Below are positions 1 to 5,538 of a DNA stretch of 8,929 nt, one piece after another. The notes below the pieces were generated by a model. It was given only the letters and a program-made list of their open reading frames with translations. It did not search any database and had not been told where the DNA came from. Location of the stretch: assembly GCA_002342505.1 (NCBI GenBank), contig DDQB01000048.1, forward strand, positions 1-8,929, in the 5' to 3' direction. The DNA comes from Acidaminococcaceae bacterium UBA2453 (GTDB lineage: Bacteria; Bacillota; Negativicutes; Acidaminococcales; Acidaminococcaceae). Position numbers and translations under genes: made by a program. Positions within the stretch are counted from its first letter, which is position 1. The number at the start of each line of letters is the position of its first letter.

Positions 1-68
1 CAGATTTTCTTTTACGCCTGATGCGGCGCGGGAAAAAAGCAGGCAAAGGCAAAAACTTGCAAAAGTAG
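1..68 (+). CDS. Possible 3' end of an upstream gene (partial)
   Basis: An open frame enters from the left edge and stops at TAG 66-68. It would give a short, very basic tail (DFLLRLMRRGKKAGKGKNLQK minus its last residue here). A second frame, stopping at TAA 77-79, is also open from the edge but uses AGA/AGG arginine codons, whereas the clear genes of this window mostly use CGG/CGC, so the first frame is preferred. A + strand terminator about 100 bases downstream implies that a + strand transcript ends here. Nothing in the tail identifies a family, and the true gene could end before the window begins. Confidence 0.25.
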   Translation, partial: DFLLRLMRRGKKAGKGKNLQK

Positions 69-139
69 AACGAATGTAACAGATTTTTCGGTTATGCCGG
101 GAAAAAAGCAAAATAATATTAAAAAAAAGACGCTTTCGG

Positions 140-167
140 TTGGTTTTTTACTATCCTATGCTACAAT
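140..167 (+). promoter_or_regulatory. Possible extended -10 promoter
   Basis: TGCTACAAT at 159-167 is a good extended -10 element. The only -35 candidate at usable spacing is the weak TTGGTT at 140-145, 16 bases upstream. Transcription would begin around 174, inside the left arm of the terminator hairpin at 172-191. If active, the transcript would lead into the dehydrogenase gene with a roughly 130-base leader. The position is awkward, so this may be a chance match in AT-rich DNA. Confidence 0.3.
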
Positions 168-171
168 GAAT

Positions 172-199
172 GGGACAGATTCGTCTGTCCCGTTTTTTT
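172..199 (+). terminator. Rho-independent terminator
   Basis: GGGACAGA (172-179) pairs perfectly with TCTGTCCC (184-191) around a TTCG tetraloop, and a run of seven T follows at 193-199. The T-run is only on the 3' side, so termination is in the + direction, presumably ending the transcript of a gene to the left. Between it and the dehydrogenase (200-303) I see no gene, only three TTGCAAT-like repeats and the ribosome binding site. Confidence 0.85.
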
Positions 200-238
200 A
201 TTTTTGCTGGAACCAAAATGCAGGAGAAGGACGCCGTC

Positions 239-270
239 TTGCAATTTGTTTTGCAATCGTTGGTTGCAGT
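239..270 (+). repeat. Three TTGCAAT-like repeats upstream of the dehydrogenase
   Basis: TTGCAAT occurs at 239-245 and 251-257, and TTGCAGT at 264-270, so the starts are 12 and 13 bases apart. The TTGCAA core is itself palindromic. The array ends about 22 bases before the ribosome binding site of the dehydrogenase, which would fit an operator, but the motif is short and could be chance. Confidence 0.3.
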
Positions 271-303
271 ATGTTTCGTCGCGGTTCATACAGGGAGGTT
301 TTT

Positions 304-1266
304 ATGGATTTGAAAAATAAAATTGTAATCTGCAGCGGGAAGATCCGTCCCGTTGCGGTGGAATATTTGCAGGATAAAGTGACGCTGCGAAGCTGGCAGC
401 AAAAGGGACGTGTGCCCGAACCGCAATGGACGGAGTGGCTTCAGGAGGCGGATGCGTTGTATTCTTCCGGCAACATCCGGATTGATGAAGCATTGCTGCA
501 GAAGGCGCCGAAGCTGCAGGTCATCGCCCAGGCTTCGGTGGGCTACGATAATTTTGACGTGGCGGCCTGTCGCGCCCATAACGTAAAAATCGGTAACACG
601 CCCGGCGTACTGGTGAACGCGGTAGCGGATATCGCCTACGGGCTTCTCATCGACACGGCTCGGGGAATTGTGCGGGGGCATCTGCATGCAAAGAGCGGCC
701 GTTGGGGCGAACGGAAAGCGCTGGGACTGGGCGCTGATTTATACGGAAAAACGTTGGGCGTCGTGGGCTTCGGCGATATTGGCAGCGCGATTGCCCGCCG
801 AGGGCAGGCCAGCGGCATGCGCGTGATTTACCACAACCGTCGTCGCCGGCTGGACGATGCGGTGTTTGGCGCGACCTATGTTTCCATGGAAGAACTGTTA
901 CGGGATTCGGATTTCATCGTTGTGGCGGTAACGCTGAATCCTTCGACAACAGGTTTGTTTGACGCGGCGGCCTTTGCCGCTATGAAAGACGGCGTGCGGT
1001 TCGTGAACATTTCCCGCGGGAAAGTGGTGGATACGGACGCGTTGTATGATGCGTTAAAGAGCGGCAAGGTAGCCGCGGCAGGGTTGGACGTAACAGAACC
1101 GGAACCGCTGCCGGGGGATCATCCGCTTTTCTCGCTGCCGAATATTACGGTAACGCCTCACATTGCGTCTGCCACGGAAGAGACGAGGGATGAAATGGCG
1201 ATGGTAACAGCGAAAAATATTATAGCTGCCCTGTCCGGGCAGCCCATGTTGGCGCAGGTGGATTAA
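304..1266 (+). CDS. D-2-hydroxyacid dehydrogenase (glyoxylate/hydroxypyruvate/2-ketogluconate reductase type)
   Basis: A soluble NAD(P)H-dependent enzyme of the D-isomer-specific 2-hydroxyacid dehydrogenase family, reversibly reducing a 2-keto acid to its D-2-hydroxy acid. The product is 320 residues, normal for the family. The dinucleotide-binding Rossmann motif GFGDIG is at residues 155-160, within the usual central insertion. The three catalytic residues are visible: Arg238 in NISRGKVVD, Glu267 in DVTEPEPLP and His286 in TPHIASAT. The DVTEPEPLP and PHIASAT context resembles the GRHPR/GhrB/2-ketogluconate reductase branch more than D-lactate dehydrogenase or phosphoglycerate dehydrogenase, and there is no ACT domain. 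The exact substrate cannot be read from sequence. The ATG at 304 is chosen because AGGGAGG (292-298) lies 5 bases before it. The frame is open further upstream to 94, but that would run through the terminator. The CHAD gene starts 2 bases after its stop. Confidence 0.93.
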   Translation: MDLKNKIVICSGKIRPVAVEYLQDKVTLRSWQQKGRVPEPQWTEWLQEADALYSSGNIRIDEALLQKAPKLQVIAQASVGYDNFDVAACRAHNVKIGNTPGVLVNAVADIAYGLLIDTARGIVRGHLHAKSGRWGERKALGLGADLYGKTLGVVGFGDIGSAIARRGQASGMRVIYHNRRRRLDDAVFGATYVSMEELLRDSDFIVVAVTLNPSTTGLFDAAAFAAMKDGVRFVNISRGKVVDTDALYDALKSGKVAAAGLDVTEPEPLPGDHPLFSLPNITVTPHIASATEETRDEMAMVTAKNIIAALSGQPMLAQVD

Positions 1267-1271
1267 TTTTG
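1256..1271 (+). promoter_or_regulatory. Ribosome binding site and TTG start of the CHAD gene
   Basis: AGGTGG at 1256-1261 lies inside the end of the dehydrogenase gene, 7 bases before the TTG at 1269-1271. With the dehydrogenase stop at 1264-1266, this suggests that translation of the second gene is coupled to the first. The next in-frame ATGs are far inside the protein, so the TTG is the best start. Confidence 0.6.
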
Positions 1272-2531
1272 GCTTTAAAACTTTGCCTGCACGGCGTGCA
1301 GATCGCGCATCCGGAAACGTTTTCCGCAGATGTGGCGAAACAGTTGAAACTCACGGTTAAGCAGGGAAAACTTCAGGTAAAAGAATATGGGGAAAACCGC
1401 AGCGCCCGTTTTCGCCGTAATAAACTGCGGGGCAGCGCGCTGCTTCCGTTTAAAGTGCGTACGGTGGAAGGCATTGTGCTGGTGGATTCGCATCTTTACG
1501 ATCTGCGGGACGTGATATTCGTATTCCGTCCCGGCAGCGAGAAACAGGTGATGGCAGCGGTGCGCAAACTGTTGGCGGGGAAAGACCGGTTCGTTGTCGT
1601 GGAGCCGGACATGCGGCTGCGGCTTAACGCTATGGCAGGAAAACCGTATCCGCGGGTGTCGCCGGATACGGATCGTCTGCGGGCCATGCGGCAGTATTTT
1701 GACTGGCAGGTTTATGCGATCAGCTGGTACTGGCATCTGCTGTACGGTGATACGGCCAACGCCCGGCTGGTACGTCAGCTGCGTGTCCGGATACGGAGGC
1801 TGCGTTCCTGTTTCGTATTCTTCCGGGAAGGACTGCCGGAAGAGGAAGCGACGAGCTGGCAGCAGTTTTTCCGCGAGGAAGCGGATGCGCTTTCCAATCT
1901 GCGGGAGCTGGATGCGGCGGCGTTGACCTGTCGGCGGATGGAGTCGCCTGACGGACAGGCCGGCGCTTCTACGCAGGCGTTGCTGGATGTATTTCTGCAA
2001 TTGCGGGAGGACGAGGTAAAGAAGCTGACCGCCCGTGCGGATCTGAACCGGCATACAGAACGGCTGGCAGAATTTCTGCTGTGGCTGTACCTGCTGCCAA
2101 CGCGTTTCCCGAAAGGCGCGATCCGGGAGACGGCACGGCGTTACGCGGAGCGCCGGATAGTTGGCTGGTGCGATAAAATGGTTTCCCTGAATCAGAAATA
2201 TCCGGACTTTTCGGATATGGATGACCTGCACAAGATTCGGATCCGTGTGAAACGGTTCCGGTATGTGACGCAGACGATTGAACTGGTCAAGCTGCCGGTG
2301 GATGTGCTGCGGCAGCTAAAACAATTACAGGATGTGCTGGGGCTGTTGCATGACGACTATGTAAATTCCATCTGGGCCCGGGGCATTGCCAGGCAGCGTC
2401 CCCATGAAGCGGAACTGCAGCAGCAGATACAGGCGTTTATCAGCTGGCAGAGCGCACGCTCCGAATCGCTTCTGGCGCTGGTTGCGGAAATGTGGGAACA
2501 TTTCCTGCAGATGCTGGAAGAAAATCGCTGA
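1269..2531 (+). CDS. CHAD-domain protein
   Basis: A 420-residue cytoplasmic protein with a CHAD domain (conserved histidine alpha-helical domain) over about residues 140-415. CHAD domains are helical, basic, and known to bind polyphosphate, often at polyphosphate granules. Hallmarks seen: RQLRVRIRRLRS at 169-180 in the first half, LHKIRIRVKRFRY at 320-332 in the second, and LQDVLGLLHDD at 353-363. The normally conserved first histidine (as in HxxRVxxRR) is Arg169, while the second-repeat histidine His321 is kept. Residues 1-130 match no family I know. There is no clear ExExK motif of a CYTH domain, with which CHAD is often fused. The protein is very rich in Arg and Leu. It starts at TTG 2 bases after the dehydrogenase and is probably co-transcribed and translationally coupled with it. 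I see no clear terminator after it. Function beyond likely polyphosphate binding is unknown. Confidence 0.85.
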   Translation: MALKLCLHGVQIAHPETFSADVAKQLKLTVKQGKLQVKEYGENRSARFRRNKLRGSALLPFKVRTVEGIVLVDSHLYDLRDVIFVFRPGSEKQVMAAVRKLLAGKDRFVVVEPDMRLRLNAMAGKPYPRVSPDTDRLRAMRQYFDWQVYAISWYWHLLYGDTANARLVRQLRVRIRRLRSCFVFFREGLPEEEATSWQQFFREEADALSNLRELDAAALTCRRMESPDGQAGASTQALLDVFLQLREDEVKKLTARADLNRHTERLAEFLLWLYLLPTRFPKGAIRETARRYAERRIVGWCDKMVSLNQKYPDFSDMDDLHKIRIRVKRFRYVTQTIELVKLPVDVLRQLKQLQDVLGLLHDDYVNSIWARGIARQRPHEAELQQQIQAFISWQSARSESLLALVAEMWEHFLQMLEENR

Positions 2532-2596
2532 AGGGATTCCACGGTGTTTTGGAAGGCCGCAGAGAAAACAGATTTTGTCCATTTTAAAAAGAAAAA

Positions 2597-2625
2597 TTGA
2601 AATAATTGGAAGAATCATGTACAAT
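2597..2625 (+). promoter_or_regulatory. Sigma-A-type promoter for the 145-residue protein gene
   Basis: TTGAAA (2597-2602) and TACAAT (2620-2625) are separated by the ideal 17 bases. The predicted start near 2632 gives a leader of about 60 bases. That leader carries a small CCGC/GCGG hairpin (2651-2662) and the strong GGAGGAGG ribosome binding site (2676-2683). Confidence 0.6.
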
Positions 2626-2690
2626 ATTACATATATATCCTGCATGTTAGCCGCATTCGCGGTAATAGATAAGGCGGAGGAGGATTTATT

Positions 2691-3128
2691 ATGACTGTTG
2701 TAAAAAAAGGCGAATTACCGAGCGTAATACACAACAATGAATGTTCGGAAGCGATCGTAAAGTGGGGAAATGAAAACGGATACCCGCTGGTCAAGGCAAA
2801 AATGTTTGACGCTATGGGAACCTATGTGGGCTTTTCTAAAAACTATTTTATCAGAGCGGACCGCCGTCCTCCCATTCCCGGAGGCTGGGACCTGACCGTG
2901 GAAGAATTTGAGCCGGAGACCCGTATCATCCCGCTGAACACAGATAAGGATGGCGTAGTCAACCGCTTCGTGCTGAAGATGGTGGAAGAATTTGAAAAGG
3001 AAGGCCTGGAGATGAAACTGGCCGATACCTGGTACGATTCCTACGGCTATGTGCTGCGCGACTTAAGCGTGACGGGGCATCCGCTGCTGATTACCAATTT
3101 CGAAGATATTATCGAGAATATGCGGTAA
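2691..3128 (+). CDS. Hypothetical protein, 145 residues, no recognised family
   Basis: I do not recognise this protein. It is clearly expressed as its own unit: a good promoter at 2597-2625, a very strong ribosome binding site GGAGGAGG (2676-2683) 7 bases before the ATG, and a strong terminator straight after. It has no signal peptide or membrane segment, so it should be cytoplasmic, and it is mildly acidic (24 Asp/Glu against 17 Lys/Arg). Notable segments are a Pro/Gly-rich DRRPPIPGGWDL at residues 57-68, an acidic charged stretch at 98-109 (EEFEKEGLEMKL) and an aromatic WYDSYGYVLRD at 114-124. Mixed hydrophobic and charged spacing suggests a small globular alpha/beta fold. There is only one cysteine (Cys18) and no obvious catalytic or metal-binding motif. 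Codon use resembles its neighbours, giving no sign of recent transfer. Confidence 0.85.
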   Translation: MTVVKKGELPSVIHNNECSEAIVKWGNENGYPLVKAKMFDAMGTYVGFSKNYFIRADRRPPIPGGWDLTVEEFEPETRIIPLNTDKDGVVNRFVLKMVEEFEKEGLEMKLADTWYDSYGYVLRDLSVTGHPLLITNFEDIIENMR

Positions 3129-3145
3129 GATTTGTGTTTGAATCC

Positions 3146-3183
3146 GGGCGCGGCATCGTGCGAGGCCGCGCTTTTCCTTTTTT
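3146..3183 (+). terminator. Rho-independent terminator after the 145-residue protein gene
   Basis: GCGCGGC (3148-3154) pairs perfectly with GCCGCGC (3165-3171) around a 10-base loop, and TTTTCCTTTTTT (3172-3183) follows. The stem begins 19 bases after the stop codon. It separates this gene from putP. Confidence 0.85.
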
Positions 3184-3253
3184 GGAAAAACTTGTATCAT
3201 TTTAACAGTCAATACACTGAATTTGTTTTCCTCATAAAAATTTTACATTTTCT

Positions 3254-3282
3254 TTGGTGATTTTCTGTTTTTGTGGTAAACT
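3254..3282 (+). promoter_or_regulatory. Possible putP promoter
   Basis: TTGGTG (3254-3259) and TAAACT (3277-3282) are 17 bases apart, and TGG directly precedes the -10, making it an extended -10 element. The predicted start near 3290 would put the inverted repeat at 3314-3343 in the putP leader. A TATATT at 3288-3293 is an alternative -10 but lacks a well-spaced -35. The whole stretch 3184-3313 is AT-rich and contains no gene. Confidence 0.42.
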
Positions 3283-3313
3283 AACCATATATTATTTTCT
3301 GGCGTATACAGTT

Positions 3314-3343
3314 AAGGAAACACTGATTAATCAGTGATTCCTT
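3314..3343 (+). promoter_or_regulatory. 30-bp inverted repeat in the putP leader
   Basis: CACTGATTAATCAGTG (3321-3336) is a perfect 16-bp palindrome. Beyond one A/A mismatch (3320/3337) it is flanked by AAGGAA (3314-3319) and TTCCTT (3338-3343), which are also complementary, so 14 of 15 positions per arm match. It lies 15 bases before the putP ribosome binding site. It could be an operator for a dimeric regulator, or an RNA hairpin with a TTAA loop. No T-run follows, so it is not a terminator. A 10-bp palindrome TCAAATTTGA (3343-3352) abuts it. The structure is certain; its role is inference. Confidence 0.7.
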
Positions 3344-3371
3344 CAAATTTGAGCGTTGAGGGGTATTGATC

Positions 3372-4916
3372 ATGGGTTCGGAATTGTATTATATTGTAGC
3401 GACCATTGCATTTTACCTGATTTTTGTCTTGTTGATCGGGTTTTATTATGCAAAGAAGAATGAATCGGCTTCTGATTTTTATTTGGGAGGCAGGCAGTTA
3501 GGCCCGCTGGTCACTGCCATGAGCGCGGAAGCTTCCGATATGTCCAGCTGGCTGCTGATGGGCCTGCCGGGGGTCGCTTACCTGTCCGGTTCGGCAGACG
3601 TTGCGTGGACAAGTATCGGTCTGGCGCTGGGCACCTATGTGAACTGGCTGTTCACGGCAAAACGGCTGCGCGTTTATACGCGCATCACGGATTCCTTTAC
3701 GCTGCCTCAGTTCTTTTCGGCGCGGTATCACGATGACCGTCATATTCTGACGGCTTTTGCTGCGGCGATCATTGTTATTTTCTTTATTCCCTATACCGCT
3801 TCCGGCTTTGCGGCCTGCGGCAAGTTGTTCAGCTCGCTGTTTGGCGCGGATTACATGACGGCCATGATCATTTCGGCAGTGGTCATTGTTTCCTACACGG
3901 CGGCCGGCGGTTTTCTGGCTGCGTCCACCACGGACTTTGTGCAGAGCATTATCATGACGTTTGCGCTGCTGTTTGTGCTGCTGTATTCCACTACGATGGT
4001 GGGGGGCGTAGATGCGGTGCTGGATCATGCGAAATCCCTTCCCGGTTATCTGTCCCTGACAGAAACCTATTCGGTGAAGACCCACAGCGCGGCGCCTTAT
4101 TCGCTGCTGACCATTGCTTCTACCATGGCCTGGGGCCTTGGTTATTTTGGCATGCCTCACATCCTGCTTCGCTTTATGGCCATTGAAGACAAGGAGAAAC
4201 TGGCGATATCCCGGCGGGTGGCTTCTGTCTGGGTCGTCATTGCCATGTTTATTGCTATCGCCATCGGGATCGTCGGAAAAACCATGACGTCAGCCGGGCT
4301 GGTAACGAACCTGACGGACGCCAATACGGAAACCATCATCATCCAGATTGCCAATACCATTTCGACCCACGGTCCGCTGATGGCTATCGGGGCCGGGCTG
4401 GTGCTGGCGGGTATTCTGGCAAGCACCATGTCTACAGCGGATTCCCAGCTGCTGGCTGCCGCTTCCAGCGTGAGCCAGGATATTATGCAGGGGACCATGC
4501 GGGCCAACTCGGATAAGAAGGCGCTGACGAAACGGCAGAGCATGTTTGCGGCGCGTATTACGGTTATTGTCATCGCTATCCTTGCGGTTATCATCGCCCG
4601 CGATCCGGGCAGTTATGTGTTTAAGATCGTAGCGTTTTCCTGGGCGGGCTTTGGCGCATCTTTTGGGCCGCTGGTGCTGGCGTCCCTGTTCTGGAAACGG
4701 ACTACCTTTGAAGGCGCGCTGGCCGGTATGGTTGCCGGCGGCGTTTCCATCTTTGTCTGGAAGTTCCTGGTTGCGCCTATGGGCGGTGTGTTCGGCATCT
4801 ACGAACTGCTGCCGGCCTTTCTGATCAGCCTTCTTGTTCTGGTTGCGGTTAGCCTGATGACGGAACCGGATGAAGAAGTGATAAAAGAATTTGAAGAAAT
4901 GGAACGGCAACTGTAA
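3372..4916 (+). CDS. putP: Sodium/proline symporter PutP
   Basis: An inner-membrane transporter of the sodium:solute symporter family (TC 2.A.21) that imports L-proline with Na+. The product is 514 residues, near the usual PutP length, with about 13 hydrophobic segments. The PutP signature GGRQLGPLVTAMSAEASDMS (39-58) includes Asp56, equivalent to the Na+-site Asp55 of E. coli PutP. ASTMSTADSQLL (350-361) supplies the conserved Ser354/Thr355 pair of the second Na+ site. GGFLAASTTDFVQ (179-191) and GYFGMPHILLRFMA (257-270) are further family motifs. The C-terminal tail after about 497 is acidic and cytoplasmic. ATG 3372 is preferred over the in-frame TTG at 3366 because AGGGG (3359-3363) lies 8 bases before the ATG but only 2 before the TTG. 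It stands alone between terminators. Proline may serve as osmoprotectant or nutrient; no proline dehydrogenase is in view. Related SSS substrates (e.g. pantothenate) are less likely given the signature. Confidence 0.93.
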   Translation: MGSELYYIVATIAFYLIFVLLIGFYYAKKNESASDFYLGGRQLGPLVTAMSAEASDMSSWLLMGLPGVAYLSGSADVAWTSIGLALGTYVNWLFTAKRLRVYTRITDSFTLPQFFSARYHDDRHILTAFAAAIIVIFFIPYTASGFAACGKLFSSLFGADYMTAMIISAVVIVSYTAAGGFLAASTTDFVQSIIMTFALLFVLLYSTTMVGGVDAVLDHAKSLPGYLSLTETYSVKTHSAAPYSLLTIASTMAWGLGYFGMPHILLRFMAIEDKEKLAISRRVASVWVVIAMFIAIAIGIVGKTMTSAGLVTNLTDANTETIIIQIANTISTHGPLMAIGAGLVLAGILASTMSTADSQLLAAASSVSQDIMQGTMRANSDKKALTKRQSMFAARITVIVIAILAVIIARDPGSYVFKIVAFSWAGFGASFGPLVLASLFWKRTTFEGALAGMVAGGVSIFVWKFLVAPMGGVFGIYELLPAFLISLLVLVAVSLMTEPDEEVIKEFEEMERQL

Positions 4917-4937
4917 ATTATCATTGGATACCATATC

Positions 4938-4983
4938 AAAACTGCTGTCGGGAAATACGTTTGTATGACCCGAGGCAGTTTTT
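4938..4983 (+). terminator. Rho-independent terminator after putP
   Basis: AAAACTGC (4938-4945) pairs with GCAGTTTT (4975-4982). Inside, CGGG/CCCG (4949-4952 with 4969-4972) and ATAC/GTAT (4955-4958 with 4963-4966) extend it into a long interrupted stem. T-rich DNA (TTTTT 4979-4983, then TGTTTTGATTTTT) follows. The stem begins 21 bases after the putP stop. The A-run on the left arm might also allow some termination from the other strand. Confidence 0.75.
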
Positions 4984-5013
4984 GATGTTTTGATTTTTAT
5001 TTCCGGAGGTCGC

Positions 5014-5430
5014 ATGCAGCAGGCAAAAATTACGGTGTCGGGCGTTTCCCGCAGCAGTGAAGGAACGACCCGGCTGGAGACGGTGAACGCGGGAACGTTT
5101 ACGGAAAAGAACGGCTACTGCTATGCGCGGTATGAGGAAACGGAAGCTTCCGGTATGGAGGGAACGACGACGACGGTAAAATGGAATTCGTCGACGGTTG
5201 CCCTGATCCGCCACGGCAGTTATGAAATGCGGCAGGAATTTGCCGAGGGAACCAGTTGCGCAGGGGATTACCGCACGCCGTACCTGATGATCCCGATTGA
5301 AACGAAAACGAAAAAGGTGCGGGTCAAAAAGCTTCCTTATGGATGGAAACTGCAGCTGGATTACGATCTTGCCTATGCGGCAACGGATGTGAATCGGATT
5401 GCTACCACGATCGTGGTGGATCTGCGATAA
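5014..5430 (+). CDS. DUF1934 (YwiB-like) beta-barrel protein
   Basis: A 138-residue protein of the DUF1934/YwiB family, small cytoplasmic proteins with a calycin-like beta-barrel and no established function. Family features are visible along its length: alternating beta-strand segments, a GYCYARYEETEASGMEGTTT stretch near residues 34-53, VALIRHGSYEMRQEF near 62-76, YRTPYLMIPIET near 86-97, and a final GWKLQLDYDLAY followed by a strand to the C-terminus. B. subtilis ywiB is likewise adjacent to argS, supporting the call. ATG 5014 is chosen because GGAGG (5005-5009) lies 4 bases before it; an in-frame TTG at 4990 has no ribosome binding site. The spacing is tighter than at the other genes. The putP terminator lies just upstream and I see no convincing own promoter, so expression may depend on readthrough or an unseen promoter. 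Confidence 0.85.
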   Translation: MQQAKITVSGVSRSSEGTTRLETVNAGTFTEKNGYCYARYEETEASGMEGTTTTVKWNSSTVALIRHGSYEMRQEFAEGTSCAGDYRTPYLMIPIETKTKKVRVKKLPYGWKLQLDYDLAYAATDVNRIATTIVVDLR

Positions 5431-5438
5431 TTATTTTT

Positions 5439-5491
5439 GCGTGCCTTGATAAGGGCGCGTCCCGTTTTTGTTTTGCGGGAACGGGATCGCG
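5439..5491 (+). other. Two overlapping, mutually exclusive hairpins before argS
   Basis: Hairpin A pairs 5439-5447 with 5451-5460 (one bulge, two wobbles, GAT loop) and is followed after CCCG by TTTTTGTTTT (5465-5474), giving a weak terminator-like form. Hairpin B pairs CGCG-T-CCCGTT (5456-5466) with AACGGG-A-T-CGCG (5480-5491, T5487 bulged) around a 13-base loop. They share 5456-5460, so only one can form. This could be an attenuator for argS or simply a poor terminator. The T-box consensus is not present. Confidence 0.35.
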
Positions 5492-5538
5492 AGTGGATGT
5501 TGAGATGAAGAAGAAAGTGTAACAGGGAGGACTTTACT

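Noticed and set aside
94..303. Extension of the dehydrogenase frame 70 codons upstream
   Set aside because: It would cross the terminator hairpin and T-run, its sequence does not resemble the family N-terminus, and a strong ribosome binding site precedes ATG 304.
1275..2231. Long minus-strand open frame of 318 codons
   Set aside because: It lies opposite the CHAD gene, has the Arg/Gln/His-rich composition of an antisense shadow, and shows no family resemblance or ribosome binding site.
3366..3371. TTG start two codons upstream of the putP ATG
   Set aside because: Only 2 bases from the ribosome binding site; ATG 3372 has proper spacing.
4891..4919. TTGAAG-17-TAAATT as a promoter for the DUF1934 gene
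   Set aside because: Both boxes are mediocre, it lies at the end of putP coding sequence, and the putP terminator stands between it and the gene.
5404..5417. 14-bp perfect palindrome ACCACGATCGTGGT
   Set aside because: It is within the conserved coding end of the DUF1934 gene and is explained by codons for a strand segment; no sign of a regulatory role.
5505..5522. Leader peptide MKKKV before argS
   Set aside because: Five codons, no ribosome binding site, and lysine rather than arginine codons.
5431..5538. T-box riboswitch for argS
   Set aside because: The space is short and the conserved T-box antiterminator sequence is not found.
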